Positions 7,814 to 17,418 of a DNA stretch of 63,346 bases are shown here, in pieces. Source of the stretch: Ruminococcus sp. (GTDB lineage: Bacteria > Bacillota > Clostridia > Oscillospirales > Ruminococcaceae); assembly GCA_031262105.1 (NCBI GenBank), contig JAISIH010000071.1, forward strand, positions 1 to 63,346, given 5' to 3'. Within the stretch, counting starts at the first letter, position 1; each line of letters begins with the position of its first letter. The notes beneath the pieces were generated by a model, which worked only from the letters and a program-made list of their open reading frames with translations, was not told the origin of the DNA and ran no database searches. Position numbers and translations under genes: made by a program.

Positions 7814-9658
7814 TTGGATATAGGTAGATTCAACCTCTGCTATGGTTGTATGTCTAAACGTGAGATTGATAAAACCGAATGTCCGAATTGCGGGTTTATT
7901 TACGATTCCCCGTACCTTCCGTCATATCTTGCCCCGGGGACTGTCCTCTCCGACCGATATATCGTCGGGAATTTGAAGTCCTATAACGGCGAAAGTGCGA
8001 AATATATCGCCTTCGATACAATAACCGAAGACACCGTTTTAATCAGCGAGTATATGCCCGACGCGATCTGCTCGCGGGTTAAGGGCAGCTCTGAAATTAT
8101 CGTCGATAAAAATTTTGTTGCGCAATATAAGACGCTCCTTTCGGAATACGTTTCCCTCGGAAAGAGCCTCTCGAAGATGCGTACGCTTAATCATGTCGCC
8201 GCGGTTATTGATATGTTCGGGGACAACAATACCGGATACGCGGTTTTCGAGTACCAAAAGGCGAAAACTTTAACCGAATATCTGAAAGAAAATGCGGGCG
8301 AAATATCTTGGGAAGAGACGAAGAAGCTTATTCCGCCGCTTTTGACGACAGTTTCGCTTATCCACAACGCGGGAATAATCCACCGCGGCATCTCCCCCGC
8401 GACGGTTCTCATAAATGATAAACACGAGCTTATCTTGACCGGCTTCGCGATATCGGAAGTGCGGACGGCGAACACGATTTTAGCGAGCGAAATTTTCTCG
8501 GGTTACGCCGCGCCGGAACAGTATAATTCCGCAAACTGGCACGACACATGGACGGACGTTTACGGCGTTTCAGCCCTAATCTACAGAATGCTGACCGGGA
8601 TAACGCCGGTTGACTCATCGGTGCGGATGACTGCCGATTCCCTCGTTCCGCCGAATATGATTAACGAAAGCGTTCCGAAAAATGTTTCAAAGGCAATAAT
8701 GCAGGGGCTTACGCTCTCACACGAAATGCGTGTGCAGACGATTACAGAGCTTGTAACGCTCCTGTTTGACCAGCCCGAATATAATTCCGAACGGCTTTCG
8801 AGTTCGAGTACAACATCAATCCCCCTCGGCGTTCTCCGCGCCGCGAAGAATAATTCGGATCGACAAAATCGCGCAAATTCGTCGGGTACACGGAGCGGCA
8901 GTTCGCAAAAAAGCCGCCGTAAAAAACGCGCAAGCCGTAAAAAAGTTTTCGTAACCACAGCGGGTTTAACACTGCTCGTGGGGGTTTGTGTTATGCTTGT
9001 AATACTCGTAAGCGACCTCCCCGACAACAGCGGAACCGCGCTTCAAAATTCCGACATAACCACCTCCGACACGTCCGTATCCTCGTTTGAACAGATTAAC
9101 GACATGGGCAACACAACGACTCCGCCGGTTACAGAAGCAGTCCTTTCAACCTCCGCAACCGAACCCGCCGCAATCTTTATCATGGACGATCTTATCGGCG
9201 GTTACTACGATATAATTTCAAATACCGAGAAATACACTGAGAGCCTCGTTTTCAACCCCGAATTTGAATTCAACGATACTGTTCCCAAAGGCGGTATATT
9301 TTTACAGTCAATCCCAAAAGGCGGCATATATGAAATCGGCGACACAATTACCGTCAAAGTTTCACTCGGACCGAAATATGTCACTATCCCTGATTATGTC
9401 GGACTCAGAGCCTCCGAATATTTCTTGATGCTTAACGAAAGCGGCATAAAATATGAACAGGTTGAAGAACTGAACACCGTAATCCAAGAGGGATATGTAA
9501 TTAAGACGAGTAAGGTTGCCGGCGAACAGCTTGACAACGAAATCGGCGAAACCTTAACCGTCTATGTTGCGAAAAATCCCCCGAAAACCGAAACAACCCC
9601 CGCGCCTGTCGAAAGCACATTGAGCAGCGACGAAGTTATTATTGATATACCATTTTAA
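7814..9658 (+). CDS. zinc-ribbon membrane pseudokinase with PASTA domains
   Basis: The start is TTG at 7814, 9 bases after a strong GGAGG at 7800-7804, giving 614 residues. The order is a zinc ribbon (CYGC...CPNC), a kinase-like domain, a basic Ser/Arg linker, one membrane helix ([20 protein letters not shown]) and about two PASTA-like repeats outside the cell. The kinase fold is recognisable ([37 protein letters not shown]). The catalytic residues are not kept: the VAIK Lys is Ser (LISEYMP), HRD reads HRG and DFG reads TGF. PrkC/PknB relatives sense wall fragments; this one is probably a non-catalytic receptor or scaffold. hisF follows 13 bases downstream. Confidence 0.8.
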   Translation: MDIGRFNLCYGCMSKREIDKTECPNCGFIYDSPYLPSYLAPGTVLSDRYIVGNLKSYNGESAKYIAFDTITEDTVLISEYMPDAICSRVKGSSEIIVDKNFVAQYKTLLSEYVSLGKSLSKMRTLNHVAAVIDMFGDNNTGYAVFEYQKAKTLTEYLKENAGEISWEETKKLIPPLLTTVSLIHNAGIIHRGISPATVLINDKHELILTGFAISEVRTANTILASEIFSGYAAPEQYNSANWHDTWTDVYGVSALIYRMLTGITPVDSSVRMTADSLVPPNMINESVPKNVSKAIMQGLTLSHEMRVQTITELVTLLFDQPEYNSERLSSSSTTSIPLGVLRAAKNNSDRQNRANSSGTRSGSSQKSRRKKRASRKKVFVTTAGLTLLVGVCVMLVILVSDLPDNSGTALQNSDITTSDTSVSSFEQINDMGNTTTPPVTEAVLSTSATEPAAIFIMDDLIGGYYDIISNTEKYTESLVFNPEFEFNDTVPKGGIFLQSIPKGGIYEIGDTITVKVSLGPKYVTIPDYVGLRASEYFLMLNESGIKYEQVEELNTVIQEGYVIKTSKVAGEQLDNEIGETLTVYVAKNPPKTETTPAPVESTLSSDEVIIDIPF

Positions 9659-9671
9659 TAGAAAGAAAATT

Positions 9672-10433
9672 ATGCTTGCAAAACGAATTATCCCCTGCCT
9701 TGACGTGCGTCACGGAAAGGTCGTGAAGGGCGTAAACTTTTTGGACGTGAAAGACGTCGGCGACCCTGTGGAGCTTGCCCGCGAGTATAACCGACAAGGT
9801 GCGGACGAGCTTGTGTTTTACGATATTGTTGCCTCTCACGAAGGACGCGGCGCGATTTTAGATGTAATAAGAAGAACCGCCGAGAATGTCTTTATCCCGT
9901 TTTGTGTGGGCGGCGGCGTTTCGACCGTTGACGATTTCAGGGCGATACTCCGCGCCGGGGCTGATAAGGTTTCGGTTAACTCCTCGGCTGTGAAAAATCC
10001 GTCGCTTATAAATGAAGCGGCTGATATTTTCGGCTGTCAATGCGTAGTTTTGGGGATCGACACGAAGCGTTCTGCAAACACGGAAAGCGGATATACCGTC
10101 TGTGTTAATGGCGGCAGAATCGACACCGGGCGTGATCTCATAGCATGGGCGGCTGAAGCAGAGCGGCGCGGCGCGGGCGAAATCTGTCTTAACTCGATGG
10201 ACACCGACGGCGTACGCGGCGGCTTCGATATACCGATGCTTAAGGCGGTTTGCGACACCGTAAAAATCCCGGTAATCGCCTCGGGCGGCGCAGGAAAGTT
10301 AACCGACTTCGGGGACGCATTCGAGAAGACGGGTTGTTCAGCCGCACTCGCCGCAAGCCTCTTCCACTTTGGGGAGCTGACAATTGCCGAAGTTAAGGAA
10401 AACTGCCGTTTACGCGGTATTGGTGTGAGATAA
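9672..10433 (+). CDS. hisF: imidazole glycerol phosphate synthase, cyclase subunit
   Basis: HisF closes the imidazole ring in histidine synthesis, using ammonia from HisH. The (beta/alpha)8 barrel starts at [12 protein letters not shown], with the first catalytic Asp in CLDV and the second in LGIDTKR. The phosphate-binding VGGGVS and ASGGAG loops are present. At 253 residues it has the usual length. I chose the ATG at 9672, which matches the family N-terminus. It begins 13 bases after the pseudokinase stop, so it is probably read from the same transcript. hisH and hisA are not in the window. Confidence 0.96.
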   Translation: MLAKRIIPCLDVRHGKVVKGVNFLDVKDVGDPVELAREYNRQGADELVFYDIVASHEGRGAILDVIRRTAENVFIPFCVGGGVSTVDDFRAILRAGADKVSVNSSAVKNPSLINEAADIFGCQCVVLGIDTKRSANTESGYTVCVNGGRIDTGRDLIAWAAEAERRGAGEICLNSMDTDGVRGGFDIPMLKAVCDTVKIPVIASGGAGKLTDFGDAFEKTGCSAALAASLFHFGELTIAEVKENCRLRGIGVR

Positions 10434-10434
10434 T

Positions 10435-10758
10435 ATGGTTAATTTGGATAAATATTTTAACAAATCGGAACTTATTCCGGCGATAATCCAAGATGTCGAA
10501 ACAAATGTCGTTTTAATGCTTGCTTATATGAATAAAGAAAGCCTTCAAAAGTCCATTGAGACAGGGTTTACGTGGTTTTGGAGCAGAAGCCGAAACGAGC
10601 TTTGGAACAAGGGCGGCAGTTCAGGAAATCTTCAAAAAATCGTCGAAATCTTCTCGGATTGCGACGACGACACATTACTCATAAAGGTTATCCAACAAGG
10701 CGATAAGGTCGCCTGCCACACCGGGAACTACTCTTGTTTCTTTACGAAAATTTTCTGA
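10435..10758 (+). CDS. hisI: phosphoribosyl-AMP cyclohydrolase
   Basis: HisI opens the adenine ring of phosphoribosyl-AMP, the third step of histidine synthesis. The 107-residue protein has the family core [26 protein letters not shown], the metal-binding DCDDD segment and the C-terminal [11 protein letters not shown] with Cys and His zinc ligands. It is a stand-alone HisI; in many bacteria HisI and HisE are fused. The start ATG is one base after the hisF stop. Confidence 0.95.
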   Translation: MVNLDKYFNKSELIPAIIQDVETNVVLMLAYMNKESLQKSIETGFTWFWSRSRNELWNKGGSSGNLQKIVEIFSDCDDDTLLIKVIQQGDKVACHTGNYSCFFTKIF

Positions 10759-10795
10759 ACAGTCCCCAAAAAATTCAAATTGAGGTTATAAAAAT

Positions 10796-11119
10796 TTGAG
10801 CGAATTAATGAAACTTTACAGTGTCGTAACCGACCGCAAGGCTAATTTTGAAGAGGGTTCGTACACCTGTTATCTTTTCTCGAAAGGCGAAGACAAAATT
10901 TGTAAAAAATGCGGCGAAGAGTGTGCGGAGATGATTATTGCCGCAAAAAATAATAATAAAGAGGAACTGAAGAACGAAGTCGCCGATCTTCTTTACCATA
11001 TTACGGTACTTTGCGCCGAAAAGGGACTTGACTTTTGTGATGTCGAGGCTGAACTTGCCGCACGAAGCGAAAAAATCGGGAATTTGAAGCAGATGAAAGT
11101 TACCGATAGAAACACATAA
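10796..11119 (+). CDS. hisE: phosphoribosyl-ATP pyrophosphatase
   Basis: HisE hydrolyses phosphoribosyl-ATP to phosphoribosyl-AMP, step two of histidine synthesis. It is an all-alpha MazG-like fold of 107 residues, with the family motifs SYTCYLF, KCGEECAEMIIAAKN and the metal-binding NEVADLLYH. TTG at 10796 is the likely start, with GAGG at 10782-10785. The ATG at 10808 is an alternative that loses four residues. It is the last gene of the unit and is followed by a terminator hairpin at 11146-11172. Confidence 0.93.
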   Translation: MSELMKLYSVVTDRKANFEEGSYTCYLFSKGEDKICKKCGEECAEMIIAAKNNNKEELKNEVADLLYHITVLCAEKGLDFCDVEAELAARSEKIGNLKQMKVTDRNT

Positions 11120-11145
11120 TCGGAATAATTCTTCCAAAAATAATC

Positions 11146-11172
11146 AAAGCTCCCGAAAAAATCGGGAGCTTT
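11146..11172. terminator. terminator hairpin between hisE and the convergent CAP gene
   Basis: AAAGCTCCCGA and TCGGGAGCTTT form an 11-bp stem around a 5-nt A loop. T-rich sequence follows on the minus strand and a shorter TTTC on the plus strand. It probably serves hisE and the CAP gene that ends at 11219. Confidence 0.85.
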
Positions 11173-11218
11173 CAATTTGGCGGCATCGCAGAGGATTAAA
11201 ACTAATCCGGGAAAATTC

Positions 11219-12211
11219 TTAGTATGAGAAAAGCTGTGCCCAGTGGTATTTGTAGCCGTTTGAGGTCTGATAGAAGCCGATTCCCATATATTTGTAGCCG
11301 GACTTCATCATGTTTTCGTAATGCCCTTGCGAATTCATCCATTGGTTGAATGTGGCGGCGGCGGAGCTGTTGCCGGCGGCGATATTTTCACCGGACGAGC
11401 GAGAGCCGCTGTAGCCGATGTCGTCGAGGACGGAATAGAAACTGCTGCCGTCCGGGCGAGTGTGGGAGAAGCTTTGCGCAATTTCTTTCGCACGAATATC
11501 AGCGGCATTGCAGAGTTCGCTTGATAATTTCAGTGCGGGTGCGCCGACTTTTGCACGCTCGACGTTAATGAGGGACAGGATTTCCTGTGCATAGGCACTG
11601 CATGATGCGTTGTCCGTTACGTTGGTAACAGGTGCGGCCGGAGTTGCCGGAGTTGCAGGCTGAGCAGGGGTTGCAGGGGTTGACGGAGTTACCGTATTTG
11701 CAGGAGTTTTATAAAATCTGTTGAAAATCTGTGACAACCACGAACTGAAATTCAGCGAATTGTTCGGCTTTGTGTATGTAGTATTTGTGCCGGCTGTCGG
11801 AGTTTTTGCAGAGTTATCAGCGTCGCAGTCGCCTGTGGGACAGGTGTTGTCGGGGCAAGAACCGTTGCAGTCGGTCTCACATTCGCCGGTGGGACAAGTG
11901 TTGTCGGGGCAATTACCGTAGCAATCGCTCTCGCATTCGCCGGTTGGGCAGGTGTTGTCGGGGCAATTCCCGTAACAATCGCCGGTCGAACATTCGGGGT
12001 AAACACATTCCGTTCCGTAGCTGACTTTGCCGCACTCGGGGCAGAGCGTATAGCAATCGCCGCTGCTGTTGCCGTAATTATAGCTGTAATTGTTCGCCTG
12101 CGCAAGATCCTGCGCCGAGAGTCCGCAATATGCGGAAGCAGATGTCGCCGACATTGAAAATGCCAAGGCTGCCGCTGCCGCAACCGATAATACACGTACT
12201 GACTTTTTCAT
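11219..12211 (-). CDS. secreted CAP/SCP-domain protein with Cys-rich repeats
   Basis: This 330-residue protein has a signal peptide (MKKSVRVLSVAAAAALAFSMSA), a Cys-rich region at about 53-130, a Pro/Ala/Thr linker (168-195) and a C-terminal CAP domain (about 205-330). The CAP domain carries the markers SHTRPDGSSF, GENIAAG and GHYENMM. Bacterial CAP domains are secreted and mostly of unknown activity; YkwD is a relative. The Cys-rich part holds three 18-residue units (GNCPDNTCPTGECESDCY type), likely disulfide-bonded outside the cell. It has its own promoter at 12273-12301 and a terminator at 11146-11172. Confidence 0.88.
   Translation of the reverse strand: MKKSVRVLSVAAAAALAFSMSATSASAYCGLSAQDLAQANNYSYNYGNSSGDCYTLCPECGKVSYGTECVYPECSTGDCYGNCPDNTCPTGECESDCYGNCPDNTCPTGECETDCNGSCPDNTCPTGDCDADNSAKTPTAGTNTTYTKPNNSLNFSSWLSQIFNRFYKTPANTVTPSTPATPAQPATPATPAAPVTNVTDNASCSAYAQEILSLINVERAKVGAPALKLSSELCNAADIRAKEIAQSFSHTRPDGSSFYSVLDDIGYSGSRSSGENIAAGNSSAAATFNQWMNSQGHYENMMKSGYKYMGIGFYQTSNGYKYHWAQLFSY
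11822..11983 (-). repeat. 54-bp tandem repeat, three copies, in the CAP gene
   Basis: The unit encodes 18 residues with four cysteines (CPDNTCPTGEC, then a DC pair) and runs over residues 77-130. Copies differ mainly by synonymous or conservative changes, so the repeat is under selection at protein level or fairly young. Confidence 0.85.
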
Positions 12212-12272
12212 TTAATTTACCTCTGATTAAGAAATTTGTAACCGTTTTTTAATTTTTCTTGATTACAGTTAC

Positions 12273-12301
12273 ATTTTACTCTCAATTATTACAGTTGTCA
12301 A
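12273..12301 (-). promoter_or_regulatory. promoter of the CAP-domain gene
   Basis: On the minus strand TTGACA and TAAAAT are 17 bases apart, about 62 bases upstream of the start codon. The remaining gap up to 12499 is AT-rich and I see no further gene or clear structure in it. Confidence 0.75.
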
Positions 12302-12499
12302 GCATTTTGCACAGTAATATCGCTGGTATTTTGTGCATTTTGACATAACAAATGGAAGTAAATCCAATATTCAAACTTTAAAATTAACGGCAAATTATTA
12401 TAGTTTTTGTTATATTTTATCATCTCTTAGCGATATTGCATAAAAAAAGTAGATTTTCGCGGCAATATAACCGCTGTTTTTGTGCAACATTCACGAATA

Positions 12500-14983
12500 T
12501 TACAAAACATTTAAAATATACCGTAACCAGAACCGCTTTAACGGTTTTTGCTTGCTGTAAAAGACAACAATTGCCGAATCGAGATGGTTTTTAAGCTCAA
12601 ATAGGTCATCTTTTTTTATATTTTCACTGCCATATTTAACCGAAATCGCTTTTTCAATTATCGGTGTAACCATTTTGTAACAGCTCTCCGAAAGTCGCTT
12701 AAGATAACTTTCAGTATCGGCTAAAATCGAGTCTGAGTCAAGCCCGGACGCGTTTAGAATATATTTTGTCTGCATTATAATTGTATCTAAGCCGTCGGTT
12801 GATTGCAATTTTTTGGCAGTTATATTTCTCATAGCACAATGGCGGATGACAAAGGCGAATATTACCATTATTAACAATGTTATTGGCATAATTACAAATA
12901 GAATTTTAACAGGATTTTCGCCTTCAATCTGCTCACGGACAGGATTTGAAGCGATTTCGCCGGCATCTGTGATTTCAGAATTATTTGCGATTTCGGGATT
13001 ATTTGCGATTTCACCGGCATCTGCGATTTGCGGTAGAGCCGTCTCTGTAGCGGACGGAACAGGGGTATTCGCGGGCAAGGTTTGGGCAGAAAGGCGTTCC
13101 TGCCGCTCCGCAGCGGTCAGAGAGGTTCGGACATTTGAGTAGCCGGAGGTAAAATCGAGCGGCATCCAACCGTAGCCGTTCACGTAAACCTCGGTCCACG
13201 CGTGTGCACGGCTGTCCTTGACGGTTACCGAGCCGTCCGCGGAAGGCACTGCGTAGTCGGAGGGCGAAATTATGAAGCCCGTCACGTATCGAGCCGGAAT
13301 TCCCGCCGCTCTGCATAAAAGCGTTGCGGAAGATGCAAAATGCTGACAAAAACCTTCGCGTTTTTCATTTAGAAAATACAGCGCAAAGTCTTTGTCAGCC
13401 GGCATTTCACCGACGTCGATGTTATACTCGCAGTTATCGCGAAGCCAAGCATGAATGAAATTTATCTTCCGCACAAAAACCTGTTCATTAGTAAGCGTAC
13501 TCTTCCCGGTTTGGATATTTTCGGAGGTAATATATTCCATATATTCATCGTTCAGCACCGGATTATCACGAACAAAATCCGACGGAACGTCCATGTAATT
13601 TGCATAGACGAAAGCCCTGTAGTTCAGTTCATCGGCGCGTAAATCGGGATTTTGAACCGCCCTTTCATCGAATAAAATGTCGCTTATGACCTCATCATTT
13701 TCATAAAAACCGGACGGCATTGTCACCGAGCCGAAGTATTCGTCTTCCGAATCTAAAATTTCGCCGCCGTTATAAAACTCGTTTCCGACACTTAAAAAAT
13801 AAGGCAAAAACGGTTTTCGCGTATTTACACCGACATTTTTCACATAAAAATCAAAATTTACAGTTTCTGACGGGTGAGCAGGACTTATTTCGTTAAATGA
13901 ATGGCTATCAAAGTCATATGGCGATAGATTTTCGGTTGAAAACCCCGAAATAACTTCCGATTGACGAGAAATTTGTTCGTTCGTTAGATCCGACCATGAC
14001 GTCCCATTGTAATTTGCTCCGAAAAAATGCCGTAAATAAACAGGACTGCCATTATATGCACTAAAATCCATGGTCACTTCAAGTACATCATCCCCGGTGA
14101 ACTCGAATTTTCCGTCCATAGAAAGCACACTTACGTCGTTATCGTCGATTATCGTGCTATTTAGCGAGGGTTTCGATATATCCCGCATCGGAATATATGG
14201 AATGTTAACCGACGGAAGTCTTTCCTCCCCGCGAAGTATTGATGCGCCGTTTTCAATCAAGTAGGGGTACTTAATTTCCATTTTGTACACTGAAAAAACA
14301 CCAAAAACTGCGGCAATCGCACACACGATTATCGCGTATACAATCATTCCCGTATCATCGGAACGATTACGGATACTTTGAAGAACCCACGATATAACCA
14401 GAACAAATATTCCGATAATATTAGGTATACTATCAGTATAATATTCATATATAATAGCTTGCAGGATGACGATAAAGGTTATCGCAATGATAAGCGGGGC
14501 AGAGCTGAGTATCTTTTGAAAATAGAAAATCAACAGTGTAAATATGTAGCCGACAATAAGCCCGGTAATAAACGAATCCGCCGGAACATTTGGTGTAACC
14601 GTGTTTTCCTCGAAATAGAGATAAATGCCGCCGATAACAGAAGCAATCTTAAGACGAAGAAAAAATGCAACCGCTAAACTCACAGCAATCGAAAAAAGCA
14701 ATCTGACATTTGTTCTGTCAATATATCTGCCCTCGGGCTTACCGCGATAAGAAAATAAAGCTGGCAAAAGCGCGGCAAACAGTCCGGCGGTTAATCCTTC
14801 AATAATGAATGGTCTCGCCGTTTCTACGACAGAGATGCAAAGGATTATTCCGAAGACGGTCAAAAAAGTAATCAGTATTTCAAAAAAAGCCGGAAAAAAA
14901 GCGCCCTTTGCAGGATTTTTCACGTACGCTTTCCGACTTATAACGTTAGAAATGTCTTTTTGTTTTAACGCGTTTTCATTCAT
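12500..14983 (-). CDS. membrane-anchored transglutaminase-like protein
   Basis: This 827-residue protein begins with about seven membrane helices. A large extracytoplasmic region follows, containing a transglutaminase-like cysteine domain: GFCQHFASSATLLCRAAGIPAR with the nucleophile Cys, then SRAHAWTEVY with the His and PLDFTSGY with the Asp. A repeat-rich linker, one more helix (ILFVIMPITLLIMVIFAFVI) and a cytoplasmic tail end the protein. This is the TgpA/DUF3488-like plan found downstream of MoxR and DUF58. These clusters act on envelope or periplasmic proteins in some bacteria, but the substrate is unknown. Confidence 0.87.
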   Translation of the reverse strand: MNENALKQKDISNVISRKAYVKNPAKGAFFPAFFEILITFLTVFGIILCISVVETARPFIIEGLTAGLFAALLPALFSYRGKPEGRYIDRTNVRLLFSIAVSLAVAFFLRLKIASVIGGIYLYFEENTVTPNVPADSFITGLIVGYIFTLLIFYFQKILSSAPLIIAITFIVILQAIIYEYYTDSIPNIIGIFVLVISWVLQSIRNRSDDTGMIVYAIIVCAIAAVFGVFSVYKMEIKYPYLIENGASILRGEERLPSVNIPYIPMRDISKPSLNSTIIDDNDVSVLSMDGKFEFTGDDVLEVTMDFSAYNGSPVYLRHFFGANYNGTSWSDLTNEQISRQSEVISGFSTENLSPYDFDSHSFNEISPAHPSETVNFDFYVKNVGVNTRKPFLPYFLSVGNEFYNGGEILDSEDEYFGSVTMPSGFYENDEVISDILFDERAVQNPDLRADELNYRAFVYANYMDVPSDFVRDNPVLNDEYMEYITSENIQTGKSTLTNEQVFVRKINFIHAWLRDNCEYNIDVGEMPADKDFALYFLNEKREGFCQHFASSATLLCRAAGIPARYVTGFIISPSDYAVPSADGSVTVKDSRAHAWTEVYVNGYGWMPLDFTSGYSNVRTSLTAAERQERLSAQTLPANTPVPSATETALPQIADAGEIANNPEIANNSEITDAGEIASNPVREQIEGENPVKILFVIMPITLLIMVIFAFVIRHCAMRNITAKKLQSTDGLDTIIMQTKYILNASGLDSDSILADTESYLKRLSESCYKMVTPIIEKAISVKYGSENIKKDDLFELKNHLDSAIVVFYSKQKPLKRFWLRYILNVL
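12949..13036 (-). repeat. degenerate repeats in the linker of the transglutaminase gene
   Basis: The segment encodes alternating units of the DAGEIANNPEIANNSEI type just before the last membrane helix. On DNA the pieces GCGATTTC and GCATCTG recur with A/T-rich fillers. It probably acts as a flexible spacer. Confidence 0.7.
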
Positions 14984-15002
14984 GTTTCACCGAACATCAA
15001 GT

Positions 15003-15923
15003 CTAATTTTCCGGAAAATAGTAAATAACCGAATAATTCTTATAGTCAAACTGAGAAATATACTCATTGTATTTTTGTGTATTTACCATCTTGATTGCGT
15101 TAACCAGATGTTTTTGTAGGGAATCAATATCACTGATAATTGTTGTTTTTTTATCAAAACCAAGGTTTATCATCTCTACTTCATAAATATCCGATAATAG
15201 CGTATACGCCTTTTTCGCGTATTCTTCCATATCACAATTTTGAACACCGTTTTCGGATATATTTAGAACTAAAAGCGGTCTGTAAATCTCATCATCATAA
15301 ACCCTTGTGTAAATAACTTCCGATTTCGATGATAATTTATGATGTATATGTGAAAGGGGATCCCCGGTTCGGTATTCCCTGACGTTTATTTCGCCATTTT
15401 CACGTAAAGCAGACGATTTTATAGATGCATTTTCATCAGAAGATATATTCGGAATTACGCTTAAATCGGAACATTCATTGCATTTAATTTTCGTGTGAAA
15501 TATTCCCAATAGGTCATATATAACTATTTCTTTTACTTGGATTTGTTCAAAAACATATTTGTCATAATTTTGCTCTATAATTACCTGTCGCATTGATAGA
15601 GACGGCACAGAAAACGTTATTGTTGATTCACTTTCCGTTTTATTTTCAAGTTCATACAATCTATATATTGTGTTAACATTAAGACTAATGATTGGTATAA
15701 TTGTACGGTTTCTTATACTAATTGTAATATATGTTTTACCATTTATTACAGCATAGTCAGGAACAGAAAGTTCGAGTTTTATCCTTCGGTTTATAAACAT
15801 GAGTGCGAGCGAAAGCACCGGCAGCGCAGTTACAGCCATAAGTAGCGAAAAATATTCATCCGTCGGGACAAGAATATTCAGGCACAAAACGATGATAAGA
15901 ATTAAGAAATATACGCCGCTCAT
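15003..15923 (-). CDS. DUF58 domain protein
   Basis: A 306-residue protein with two N-terminal membrane helices (VYFLILIIVLCLNILV and YFSLLMAVTALPVLSLALMF). The DUF58 signature is seen in INVREYRTGDPLSHIHHKLSSKSEVIYTRVYDDE. DUF58 is related to von Willebrand A domains and is nearly always paired with a MoxR ATPase. Its start overlaps the moxR stop by 4 bases (translational coupling), and the transglutaminase gene follows. It is likely a substrate- or metal-binding adaptor on which the MoxR ATPase acts. Confidence 0.87.
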   Translation of the reverse strand: MSGVYFLILIIVLCLNILVPTDEYFSLLMAVTALPVLSLALMFINRRIKLELSVPDYAVINGKTYITISIRNRTIIPIISLNVNTIYRLYELENKTESESTITFSVPSLSMRQVIIEQNYDKYVFEQIQVKEIVIYDLLGIFHTKIKCNECSDLSVIPNISSDENASIKSSALRENGEINVREYRTGDPLSHIHHKLSSKSEVIYTRVYDDEIYRPLLVLNISENGVQNCDMEEYAKKAYTLLSDIYEVEMINLGFDKKTTIISDIDSLQKHLVNAIKMVNTQKYNEYISQFDYKNYSVIYYFPEN

Positions 15924-16864
15924 AGTGCAGGCACCGGGACTGACATTACGATTTCGGCTATTGCTCCACTAACTCGCCCGGAAAATTTACGTTCAGCTTT
16001 AGGCGATAAAACCACGCGATGTCTTACCACATCTTCCCATATGTACAGGACATCCTCGGGCAAAACGAAGCTTCTTCCCTTCGCAAGTGCGGTTGCACGC
16101 GCCATCGAAGCAAGCGCCAAACTCCCGCGAGGGGAAAGCCCCAGCGATAAAATATCCGATTCGCGCGTTTTCTTCGCGATTTCCGCAATATAGTCGTAAA
16201 TTTTGTCATCGACGTAAATTTGTGACGCCGCTTGCCGTAAAAAATTAAGATCATCAATCGACAAAACCTGTCTGACAGAGGTTTTCACGTTAGGTTTACG
16301 TTTCAAGATCGAGATTTCGTCAGACTTTTCAGGATAACCGAGGGTTAAGCAAACCATGAAGCGATCAAGTTGTGATTCCGGCAAAAACGCCGTCCCGACT
16401 GTACCTGATGGGTTTTGCGCGGCAATCACGGTAAACGGATGCGGGAGCGGGCGGGTTATCCCGTCAATCGTCACCGCCTCTTCCTCCATGGCTTCAAGCA
16501 AGGCGGATTGGGTTTTCCCCGACGTTCTGTTGAGTTCGTCCGCAAGCACGATATTCGCGAAAACTGCCCCTTCAATAAACTCAAATTCACATTTTTTCCT
16601 GTTATATACATTATATCCGGTCACGTCCGAAGCCATAACATCGGGCGTGAATTGGATTCGCTTAAAAGAGAGCGAAAGAGCAGAGCAAAGTGCTGTCGCA
16701 AGCGTGGTTTTTCCGACTCCCGGGACGTCTTCGATGAGAATATGTCCGCCCGAAATAATCGACAAAATCATCTTCAAAACGACTTCGTCTTTTCCGATTA
16801 TTGCCTTTTTTATCTCATTTACAACCGTTTCAATAAGCTTTTCAGGATGTTTTCTATCTTCCAT
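15920..16864 (-). CDS. MoxR-family AAA+ ATPase
   Basis: A cytosolic AAA+ chaperone-like ATPase of 314 residues. Walker A is EDVPGVGKTTLATAL, Walker B is NIVLADELNR, sensor 1 is in IAAQNPSGTVG, and the family signature GRTxSALLEAMEE-like region reads GKTQSALLEAMEEEAVT. MoxR proteins are thought to remodel DUF58/VWA partners and their client proteins. It is the first gene of the three-gene unit and has a promoter at 16965-16993. Confidence 0.93.
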   Translation of the reverse strand: MEDRKHPEKLIETVVNEIKKAIIGKDEVVLKMILSIISGGHILIEDVPGVGKTTLATALCSALSLSFKRIQFTPDVMASDVTGYNVYNRKKCEFEFIEGAVFANIVLADELNRTSGKTQSALLEAMEEEAVTIDGITRPLPHPFTVIAAQNPSGTVGTAFLPESQLDRFMVCLTLGYPEKSDEISILKRKPNVKTSVRQVLSIDDLNFLRQAASQIYVDDKIYDYIAEIAKKTRESDILSLGLSPRGSLALASMARATALAKGRSFVLPEDVLYIWEDVVRHRVVLSPKAERKFSGRVSGAIAEIVMSVPVPAL

Positions 16865-16964
16865 TTAATACCCTATTTTTACATATTACAATCTGTATAT
16901 TGATTATTTCATTTTTATTAATGCGTTCATATTTTTAGTGTTTCAGACATCTTCTGACATTATA

Positions 16965-16993
16965 ATTATACTCCATTTTTATTAAAAAGTCAA
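16965..16993 (-). promoter_or_regulatory. promoter of the moxR operon
   Basis: TTGACT and TATAAT lie 17 bases apart on the minus strand. They start 2 bases after the T run of the preceding terminator, so the moxR operon is a separate transcription unit. Confidence 0.8.
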
Positions 16994-16994
16994 G

Positions 16995-17020
16995 AAAAAA
17001 GCAGAATAAATCTGCTTTTT
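16995..17020 (-). terminator. terminator of the zinc-ribbon gene
   Basis: AAAAAGCAGA and TCTGCTTTTT form a 10-bp stem around ATAAA, and read on the minus strand the hairpin ends in a T run. It sits 20 bases after the stop codon at 17041. Confidence 0.85.
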
Positions 17021-17040
17021 AATGAAAGGTGTCGGTATTC

Positions 17041-17409
17041 CTAAAGTTTTTCGCCGCATTTACTGCAAAAACTGCTGTCCTTGCTGTTATGCGCGTTGCA
17101 GAAATCGCAAACCTTGTATGACAAAGGCTTCACGGCTTTTTCAGCTTCTTTCAATGCACAGAATAACTCATCAAGTTTTTCCTTACAATCACGCATTTCA
17201 GCCTTTGCGTCCGCTGTTCCGGTAACTTCCGAATAGCATAGTTTACCGAGTTCTTGGTAAGTTTCCTTAATTTGGTCGCGAATTGCGGCGCGATCAAGCT
17301 GATTTTTGGTGTAATCGAAAGCAACGGTTGCAGTTTTCGCCGCCTTATCCGCAACATATTTTGCACCTTTTACCGTTTTTGTCACAATTTTATCAAAATC
17401 CAACGTCAT
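17041..17409 (-). CDS. small zinc-ribbon protein
   Basis: A 122-residue protein with a helical N-terminal part (DKIVTKTVKGAKYVADKAAKTATVAFDYTKN) and a C-terminal zinc ribbon with two CxxC pairs (VCDFCNAHNSKDSSFCSKCGEKL). Short proteins with this layout are common in Clostridia and have no known function. A strong AGGAGG site supports the start. It begins 9 bases beyond the hemZ stop and ends at a terminator. Confidence 0.75.
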   Translation of the reverse strand: MTLDFDKIVTKTVKGAKYVADKAAKTATVAFDYTKNQLDRAAIRDQIKETYQELGKLCYSEVTGTADAKAEMRDCKEKLDELFCALKEAEKAVKPLSYKVCDFCNAHNSKDSSFCSKCGEKL

Positions 17410-17418
17410 AAATGCCTC

